A program made the translations under genes and the position numbers. A DNA stretch of 37,702 nucleotides from Pseudonocardia sp. Its GTDB lineage: Bacteria; Actinomycetota; Actinomycetes; Mycobacteriales; Pseudonocardiaceae. This document shows, piece by piece, positions 31,831-37,702 of this stretch. Position 1 is the first letter of the stretch. Each line of letters starts with the position of its first letter. The notes beneath the pieces were generated by a model, which did no database searches, was not told where the DNA came from, and worked only from the letters and a program-made list of their open reading frames with translations. The stretch covers positions 1 to 37,702 of the forward strand of contig JAEUJO010000032.1 of assembly GCA_016794615.1 (NCBI GenBank), read 5' to 3'.

Positions 31831-33431
31831 ACCACATGACGGACGGGTCCGCGCTGCTGCAGAGGTTCGGCGCCGCGGACGCCTGTGCCGCCCGGCTGCT
31901 GTGCGACGACCATCCGGCCGACGACGTCGCGTTCACCGTGGTGGAGCCGGACCTCTCGGCCCGCGAGCTGACCTACGGCGAGCTCGGCAGCGAGTCGGCC
32001 CGCTTCGCCGCGGCGCTCGCCGACCTCGGCGTCGGGCCGGGCGACCGCGTCGCCGTGCTGATGAGCCGCTCGATCGAGCTGATCGTGACGCTCCTGGGGA
32101 TCTGGCGTCGGGGTGCGGTGCTCGTGCCGTTGTCGACGGCGCTGGGTCGCCCGGCGATCGCCACCCGGCTGCGGGTCGCGGACGTGGCGCTGGTGGTCGT
32201 CGACGCGGACCGGCGAACGAAGCTGGCCGCGGGGGAGGGGGTGCCCGCCGATCCGCGGTGGCAGGTCGTCGTGGTCCGCGGCGAGCCGGGGCGCGGTGAG
32301 CTGTCGTTCGAGGCGCTCATGGCGCTCTACCTCGACGACTCGCTGCTGCTGCCGGTCGCGGCGGGCGGTGGCGGGCCGCTGGCGCTCGTGTTCACGGCGG
32401 GCACGACCGGGCCGCCGAAGGCGATCGCCGTGCCGGTCCGCGCGCTGGCCGCGTTCGCCGCAGCGTGCCTCGCCGACGGCGACCGGCCGGGTGACGTGCA
32501 CTGGGACACCGCGGACCCGGGCTGGGCAACCGGCCTCTACTCCGCGATCCTCGGCCCGCTCGCCACCGGTCGCCGCAGCCTGCTCACCCGCGGGGCGATC
32601 GAACCGTCGCCTGCCTGGGGGCTGCTCGCCCGCTACCGGGTCACGCACCTGCACGCCGGCCCGGCACATTTCCGGACCATGGCCGCCGCGGGTCCGCCGC
32701 CGCCCGGGCTGGCCCTGCGACACGCGTCGTCGACCGGCGAGCCGTTGCCCCCGGACCTCGTCACCTGGGCCGAGGAGGTGCTCGGCCGCCCGGTGCGCGA
32801 CCGGTACGAGCAGGCGGAACTGGGTACCGTGCTCGTCGACGACACCGGCTGCGGACCCGGGACGATGGGCAGGCCGTTGCCCGGGTGGAGCGTCGCGGTG
32901 CTGGACGACGACCGCGACGAGCCCGCGCCGACCGGTGCCATCGGCCGGCTCGCGATCGACCGGTCGGCCAGCCCGCTGATGTGGTTCACCGGCTACGCGG
33001 TCGACGTCGAGCGCACCGCCGCGTCGTTCACCGCGGACGGACGGTGGTACCTGACCGGCGACACCTCCGAGGTGGACGCCGACGGGTGTCACCGCTTCTC
33101 CGCCCGCGTCGGCGACGTGATCGTCACAGCCGGGCACCGGATCGCCCCGTTCGAGGTGGAGAGTGTGCTGATGCTGCATCAAGACGTCACCGAGGCCGTG
33201 GTGGTCGGGATCCCGACCATGCGCCGCGGCACCGTCCCGGAGGCCTATGTGGTGCTGCGGCCGGGCACGGAGCCGGCGTTCGGGCTGGTGGAGGAGCTCA
33301 AGCAGATGGTGCGCACCAAGCTGCCGGCGTACGCGGTCCCGAACGTGGTGCACGTCGTCGACGGGCTGCCGCGCACTCCCGGTGGCTCGGTCCGACGGGC
33401 CGCGCTGCGCGAGCGGCGGGCGAACTGGTGA
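31827..33431 (+). CDS. AMP-binding acyl-CoA synthetase-like protein, catalytic Lys replaced
   Basis: A 534-residue member of the ANL adenylating family, closest in pattern to medium-chain acyl-CoA synthetases. Motifs are TAGTTGPPKA (residues 190-199; the usual second Ser is Ala), SSTGEPLPP, DRYEQAELG, and YLTGDTSEVDADG followed by FSARVGDVIVTAGHRIAPFEVE. The C-terminal motif, usually PKTxxGK, reads LPRTPGGSVRR, so the catalytic lysine is Ser521. Adenylate formation should be strongly impaired, or the protein may only carry out the thioester half-reaction. ATG 31827 is coupled to the small frame upstream; ATG 31836 is an alternative. Its stop overlaps dedA as GTGA. Confidence 0.82.
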   Translation: MNHMTDGSALLQRFGAADACAARLLCDDHPADDVAFTVVEPDLSARELTYGELGSESARFAAALADLGVGPGDRVAVLMSRSIELIVTLLGIWRRGAVLVPLSTALGRPAIATRLRVADVALVVVDADRRTKLAAGEGVPADPRWQVVVVRGEPGRGELSFEALMALYLDDSLLLPVAAGGGGPLALVFTAGTTGPPKAIAVPVRALAAFAAACLADGDRPGDVHWDTADPGWATGLYSAILGPLATGRRSLLTRGAIEPSPAWGLLARYRVTHLHAGPAHFRTMAAAGPPPPGLALRHASSTGEPLPPDLVTWAEEVLGRPVRDRYEQAELGTVLVDDTGCGPGTMGRPLPGWSVAVLDDDRDEPAPTGAIGRLAIDRSASPLMWFTGYAVDVERTAASFTADGRWYLTGDTSEVDADGCHRFSARVGDVIVTAGHRIAPFEVESVLMLHQDVTEAVVVGIPTMRRGTVPEAYVVLRPGTEPAFGLVEELKQMVRTKLPAYAVPNVVHVVDGLPRTPGGSVRRAALRERRANW

Positions 33432-34054
33432 GCGGGAGCGTCGATGCGTTCCTCATCGCGATCCCGCCACTGGTCGTGTACCTGACGGTCGGGCTCGTGG
33501 TCGGCATCGAGAGCCTCGGTGTGCCGCTGCCCGGCGAGATCGTGCTGGTCAGCGCAGCCTTGTTGTCGTCACGGCACGAGCTCGACGTCTCGCCGGGGTG
33601 GATCGCCCTGGCCGCAACGATCGGTGCGGTGGTCGGCGACTCCGTCGGCTACGCCATCGGACGCCGCTACGGCATGGGCCTGTTCGCGTGGGCAGGCCGC
33701 AAGATGCCACGGCACTTCAGTGCCGCGCACGTGGCGGCCGCCGAGCGGCTCTTCGCCAGGTGGGGCGTGCTCGCGGTGTTCTTCGGCCGGTTCATCGCGT
33801 TGCTGAGGATCTTCGCGGGGCCGCTGGCCGGGGCGCTGCGCATGCAGTATCCGCGGTTCCTCATCGCGAACGTCCTCGGTGGCATCTGCTGGGCAGCGGG
33901 CACGACCTTCGCGGTCTACCTGCTCGGGATCGTCGCGGAACGGTGGCTGCAGCGGTTCTCGTGGATCGGGCTGGTCGTCGCCGTGGTCGCCGGCCTCACG
34001 ATCGGCGCTGTGGTCAAGCGGCGCACGGCGCGCCTGGTGGACGACGAGGGATGA
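33428..34054 (+). CDS. DedA family membrane protein
   Basis: A 208-residue SNARE-associated/DedA protein with about five hydrophobic segments, including two re-entrant ones. Family motifs are VGIESLGVPLPGEIVLVSAALL near the N-terminus, GDSVGYAIGRRYG, and FFGRFIALLRIFAGPLAGALRM. DedA proteins move lipid carriers such as undecaprenyl phosphate or phosphatidylethanolamine across the membrane and support pH and drug tolerance. GTG 33428 overlaps the preceding stop by four bases and its own TGA overlaps the peptidase ATG by four, so the three genes form one operon. A role in recycling the decaprenyl carrier is possible but not shown. Confidence 0.9.
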   Translation: MSGSVDAFLIAIPPLVVYLTVGLVVGIESLGVPLPGEIVLVSAALLSSRHELDVSPGWIALAATIGAVVGDSVGYAIGRRYGMGLFAWAGRKMPRHFSAAHVAAAERLFARWGVLAVFFGRFIALLRIFAGPLAGALRMQYPRFLIANVLGGICWAAGTTFAVYLLGIVAERWLQRFSWIGLVVAVVAGLTIGAVVKRRTARLVDDEG

Positions 34055-36064
34055 ACCCGCTCCTCACCCCGAGTCCGCTCCCGTACGGGTTCCCCGACTT
34101 CGGCGCGATCCGCGAGGAGCACTTCGCCGACGCCTTCGAGGTCGCGATGGCGGAGCACCGCGCCGAGGTGGCCGCGATCACCGCTCGGCCCGGACCACCC
34201 ACGTTCGACGACACCGTCGTCGCGCTCGAACGGTCGGGCGCCACGCTGCGGCGTGTGTCGGCTGTCTTCTTCGTGCTCGTCGGGTCCCTGTCCACCTCGG
34301 CGATCCGCGAGATCGAGGCGTGGGTGGCACCCCTGCTCGCCGAGCACACCGACGCGATCTCCCTGGATCCGGCGCTGTTCGGCCGGCTGGACGCCCTGCA
34401 CGACGTCCGCCACGAACTCGGCCTGGATGCCGAGTCGCTGCGCCTGCTGGAACGTCGTCACCGCGACGCGGTCCGAGCCGGTGCCCGCCTCGGCCCGGCC
34501 GCTCAGGAGCGGTTGCGCGCGCTGAACGCCGAGCTGTCGACGTTGTCCACGGAGTTCGGCACCCGCCTGCTCGTCGACACGAACGCCGCGGCCCTCGTCG
34601 TCGACGAACCCGGACAGCTCGACGGGCTGTCTCCGGACGCGGTCGCCGCGGCCGCGCGCGCCGCCGAGGCCCGCGGTCACGCGGGCCGTTACGTGCTCCC
34701 GCTGGTCCTGCCCACTCACCAACCCGCGCTGGCCTCCCTCACCGACCGCGGGCTGCGCGAACGGCTGTTCCGAGCGTCGATCGCGCGCGGCGCGCGGGGC
34801 AACGAGCACGACACACGGGACGTCGTCCGGCGCATCACCGCGCTGCGTGCGGAGCGGGCGGGGCCTGCTCGGCCACCCGCACCACGCCTCATGGGTGACC
34901 GAGGTGGGTACCGCAGAGACGGTCGACGCGGTCGAGAAGATGCTCGCACGGCTCGTCCCGCACGCGGTCTGCAACGCCGACACCGAGGCCGCAGAGCTGG
35001 CGGCCCGCGCCGGACACCCGATCGAGTCGTGGGACCGCGCCTTCTACACGGAGGTGATCCGCCGTGAGCGCGCCGCCGACACCGCGGCGCTGCGCCCGTA
35101 CCTCGAGTTGGAGCGCGTTCTGCACCACGGCGTGTTCGCCGCGGCCGGTGAGCTCTACGGGCTGCGCTTCACCGAGCGGTTCGACCTGCCCGGGTATCAC
35201 CCCGACGTACGGATGTTTCACGTGGAACGTGACGGCGAGCCGGTCGGCCTGTTCGTCGCCGACCACTACGCCCGCGAGACCAAGCGCGGCGGGGCCTGGA
35301 TGAACAGCCTCGTCGTACAGTCCGGGCTGCTCGGCACCCGGCCGGTGGTGCTCAACACCCTGAACCTCACCAAGCCCGCAGCGGGGCCGACGCTGCTGAC
35401 CGTCGCAGAGGTCGTCACGCTCTTCCACGAATTCGGCCACGCCCTGCACGGGCTGCTGTCGGACGTGCGGTACCCGACATTCGCGGGTCCCGGCGTGCCC
35501 CGCGACTTCGTCGAGTTCCCCTCGCAGGTCAACGAGGTGTGGCTGCGCGACCCGGAGATCGTTCACCGCTACGCCCGCCACCACCTCACCGGTGCACCGT
35601 TGCCCGCCGACCTGTGGGCTCGACTGATCGACCCCGCGCCCACGTTCGGCGAGGGCTTCGCCACCGCCGAGTACCTCGCCGCGGTACTTCTCGACCTGGC
35701 CTGGCACCGCCTCGCGCCCGGCGAGGAGGTGGACGACGTGGAGGCGTTCGAGGCAGCAGCACTCGCCGCGGCGGGGATCCCCGCGCAGCTGCCCCCGCGG
35801 TATCGCAGCGCCTACTTCAATCACGTCTTCGCCGGCGGGTACTCGGCCGCCTACTACTCCTACATCTGGAGCGAGGTGCTCGACGCCGACACCGTCGAGT
35901 GGTTCAGGGAGCGGGGCGGCCTGCGGCGCGAGAACGGCGAGGTGTTCGCCGCGGCGTTGCTGTCCCGTGGGGGCGCGGTCGACCCGATGGAGGCCTACCG
36001 CGCCTTCCGCGGCCGTGATCCCGAGATCGCCCCGCTCCTGACCCGCCGCGGCCTCAACGGCTGA
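34051..36064 (+). pseudogene. M3 family peptidase (Dcp/oligopeptidase type), +1 frameshift
   Basis: Two adjacent frames together encode a full M3 metallopeptidase of about 670 residues. The first (34051 to about 34863) gives the N-terminal helical part (MNPLLTPSPLPYGFPDFGAI to RRITALRAERAG). The second (from about 34865 to 36064) continues with LLGHPHHASWVTEVG and holds the zinc site HEFGHALH (35426-35449) and the downstream Glu in FVEFPSQVNEVW. One extra base in GGGGCC at 34861-34865 accounts for the break. Apart from this the gene is intact, so the mutation is recent, programmed or an assembly error. M3 enzymes cut short peptides in the cytoplasm. ATG 34051 overlaps the dedA stop by four bases. 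Confidence 0.85.
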
Positions 36065-36170
36065 CAACGCGCTCCGGGTGTCGAAGCCGCGATCCACCGC
36101 AGCCTCACCCGGCCCGCCACAAGCATGGCGATCAGCTGATCGGAGATCCGGATCCAGCACCGACACAACA

Positions 36171-36205
36171 CCGCCCCGCCCGGTGGGGAGCTCCGGGCGG
36201 GGCGG
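36171..36205 (-). terminator. Strong terminator hairpin after the GH16 gene
   Basis: Perfect 13-bp stem CCGCCCCGCCCGG (36171-36183) with 36193-36205, 9-nt loop, 18 bp beyond the GH16 stop. On the minus strand TGTTGTGT follows, a weak T-rich tail. It may also stop transcripts from the M3 gene on the other strand. A 12-bp perfect palindrome, GATCAGCTGATC, lies at 36130-36141. Confidence 0.75.
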
Positions 36206-36222
36206 GAGGAAAGCGGTTCGCG

Positions 36223-37278
36223 TTACTGATAGATCCGCATCCAGTCGACCTGGAGCTCCGAGGGCTCGGGGGAGTCGCCCTTCGGGAACCAGTCGAGCTG
36301 GATGACGGGGTGCACCGGCCCGCGGGGGAGCGTGTCCGGGTCGGTGCTCTCGAACCACTTCTGGCCATCGAGGAAGCCGGTGACACCGCGGGAGGTCACC
36401 TCGACCGCGTAGTTGTGCCACTGGGTGAGGTCGATCTGCTTCTCGGCGACCTTCTGGTCACCCGAGCCGTGATGGAGGAAGAACGACACCGAGTCCGCCG
36501 CGCTCGTCGTCTCGGCGAAGTCGACCTCGCCGTCGTCGGACCCACCGTCCTGCGGCCACAGCAGCAGCACGGGGTGGTAGGCGGCGTCGCCCTTCGGGAA
36601 CCGTGCCCGCATCTCCCAGCGGCCGGTCTCGCGATCGTCGCGGTACGACATGCCGCCGGTGTTGCCGTCCGCGTCGCCCCGGATCGTCAGCAGGCCGTTG
36701 CCCACCGAGATCGCGTCCGGCGTGCGGCGGCCGTCGCCGTCGTTGCCCGGCCCGTCATACGGGCCCCAGTCGTCGCTGAGCGTCGCGCCCGTGAACTCGT
36801 CGCGGCCGATCGGCTTCCAGCCCAACGCGGTGGCGGCCTGGGTCCCGTCGTTCGCGACCGGCCGGGCAGGCTTCCGGGCCACCGCCGCGGCGCGCGTCGT
36901 GGTCGGGGCTGTCGTGGGCGAGGTGGCCGCGACCGTGGTCGTGGTCGTCTCCTCGGGCGCGGGGACCTCCTCCGCAGCGGGGTCCGGGGTCACGGTGGGT
37001 TCGGCCGACGCCGCGCCGACCAACGCGGCGTCGAGATCGGGGCCGGCGGGGGTGTCGCCGGGGCGCAGGGTCACGGCGACGGTGGTCGCCACCAGCACGG
37101 TCGTCACTCCCGCAATCGCCGGCGCCAGCCGACGCTTGCGGGAACGGCGGGTGTCGGGATCCAACTGTAGGCGGTGCCGCCCAGTCGCCTCGACCGGCAG
37201 GCCCCGCTCCACGGAGATCCGTTCGATCAGCTCACTGACATCCAGCCGATCCTCCAGGTCCTCGGAGGTTCGTTGCAT
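36223..37278 (-). CDS. Membrane-anchored GH16 family glycoside hydrolase
   Basis: A 351-residue protein. A cytoplasmic head (MQRTSEDLEDRLDVSE, then TGRHR) is followed by one TM helix (about 52-72), a Pro/Thr/Glu-rich linker (about 80-145) and a GH16 jelly roll (about 150-351). The catalytic motif is EVDFAE, with nucleophile E251, D253 and acid/base E256. Other family words are RDEFTGATLSDDWGPYD, GRWEMRARFPKG and WHNYAVEV. GH16 enzymes cleave beta-1,3 or beta-1,3-1,4 glucans or galactans; which one is not evident, and a wall galactan is possible. ATG 37278 is 8 nt after TAAGGT; the frame is open upstream but the shared head with the lyase starts here. No SD is present. Confidence 0.85.
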   Translation of the reverse strand: MQRTSEDLEDRLDVSELIERISVERGLPVEATGRHRLQLDPDTRRSRKRRLAPAIAGVTTVLVATTVAVTLRPGDTPAGPDLDAALVGAASAEPTVTPDPAAEEVPAPEETTTTTVAATSPTTAPTTTRAAAVARKPARPVANDGTQAATALGWKPIGRDEFTGATLSDDWGPYDGPGNDGDGRRTPDAISVGNGLLTIRGDADGNTGGMSYRDDRETGRWEMRARFPKGDAAYHPVLLLWPQDGGSDDGEVDFAETTSAADSVSFFLHHGSGDQKVAEKQIDLTQWHNYAVEVTSRGVTGFLDGQKWFESTDPDTLPRGPVHPVIQLDWFPKGDSPEPSELQVDWMRIYQ

Positions 37279-37434
37279 GGCCGGGAACCTTAGGAAGGTA
37301 ACGGCGCGTGATCGGCAAACCTGAGAGGCGGGGTTGCGCAGGCGCGCCGACAGGTTGCCAAAACGCGCCGGATTGACCCGAAAGACCTGTTTGGCGATGC
37401 GCGCTCCGCCGTTCGGTGGAGAGTCATTCTCAGG
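37279..37434 (-). promoter_or_regulatory. Upstream region of GH16 gene, shared with lyase gene
   Basis: Reading toward the gene on the minus strand: CCTGAGA (37434-37428), CCGAACGGCG (37416-37407), ACCTGTCGGCGCG (37355-37343), CTCTCAGGTTT (37327-37317), then the -10 box TAAGGT (37292-37287) 8 nt before the ATG. Distances between blocks are 12, 52 and 16 nt, against 12, 51 and 16 nt at the lyase gene. Sequence between the blocks is not conserved. Confidence 0.7.
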
Positions 37435-37702
37435 TTGCGACAAACGGTCGGACCGATGGAGCGATGTCCCTCCGTTAGCCGATTGTGACCGACCATCAGT
37501 AGCGGGCAGAGTGTTGTCGATGCTCCCCGTTGCTCCCCCGGGGGGTGTGCCCCTTTCGTCGCCGGTTCTGTCGGTGGCGGGAACAGCCATGCCCCCGAAT
37601 GAACCCGTACTCCTGGCGCTTCCTCCGACGGCCGCGTCGGCCTCAGTGCTGCGCACGCTCCGGTCGGAGGGAGTGTCGGTCAACCCTGTCAGCGACGGGA
37701 TC
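37435..37702. other. Gene-free window end
   Basis: No convincing gene. A frame continuous with the GH16 gene runs upstream to 37683, but its composition is non-coding and the lyase counterpart has stop codons in the equivalent place, so an N-terminal extension is unlikely. The GC-rich self-complementary string CCCCCGGGGGG at about 37535-37546 is the only structure seen. Confidence 0.4.

Noticed and set aside
36223..37683. GH16 protein starting at 37683 instead of 37278
   Set aside because: The homologous lyase starts at the equivalent ATG and has stop codons upstream in the same frame.
1..37702. CRISPR array, insertion sequence, rRNA, prophage or toxin-antitoxin genes
   Set aside because: No regularly spaced repeats, transposase motifs, rRNA-like sequence or phage genes were seen on either strand.

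Overview
The window is high-GC DNA (about 73-75 % by eye) from an actinobacterium with a mycobacterial-type arabinogalactan wall. The gene set points to Pseudonocardiaceae, most likely Pseudonocardia or a relative. The grounds are homologues of glfT2, glfT1, emb arabinosyltransferases, dprE1, dprE2, the Wzm/Wzt exporter, a GtrA protein and the proteasome activator Bpa, all within 23 kb, with GTGA/ATGA start-stop overlaps and very G/C-rich third codon positions. The genus is inferred from gene content and style, not from a database search.

Wall region (1-23 kb). A plus-strand glfT2 opens the window and converges on a minus-strand operon of two Emb-type arabinosyltransferases and a second, diverged GlfT2-like enzyme. 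Divergent from that operon is a plus-strand trio: MOP-type lipid-glycan flippase, GT-B glycosyltransferase and methyltransferase. Next come dprE1-dprE2 (minus), which make the arabinose donor decaprenyl-phospho-arabinose. A large GT-C-like membrane protein, a GtrA protein and a TipA-type MerR regulator follow on the plus strand. The minus-strand bpa-wzm-wzt-glfT1 cluster starts the galactan and exports it. Together these genes cover galactan priming, elongation, export, arabinose donor synthesis and arabinan polymerisation. aftA, aftB, glf and a third emb gene are not in the window.

Housekeeping stretch (23-25.3 kb): a zinc-independent quinone oxidoreductase-like protein, a YpfJ-type zinc metallopeptidase and tRNA-Ser(TGA).

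Accessory stretch (25.3-29.3 kb), visibly less GC-rich: a 41-residue membrane protein with its own promoter, a pentapeptide-repeat membrane protein, a membrane-anchored polysaccharide lyase and small ORFs.

Final stretch (29.3-37.7 kb): an MpaB-type oxygenase, an M18 aminopeptidase, a plus-strand operon (AMP-ligase-like protein lacking the catalytic lysine, DedA protein, M3 peptidase broken by a +1 frameshift) and a membrane-anchored GH16 glycanase.

The most unusual signal is that the two membrane-anchored glycanases, of unrelated catalytic families and 9 kb apart, share the same upstream region. Four sequence blocks occur in the same order with spacing conserved to within one base, followed by a -10 element exactly 8 nt before the ATG. 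They also share an N-terminal module. This suggests a common regulon of secreted glycan-active enzymes. Other notable points are natural residues at known drug-target positions (DprE1 Cys387 to Thr; EmbB Met306 to Ile and Val), the second GlfT2, and palindromic repeats inserted in frame within the emb genes.
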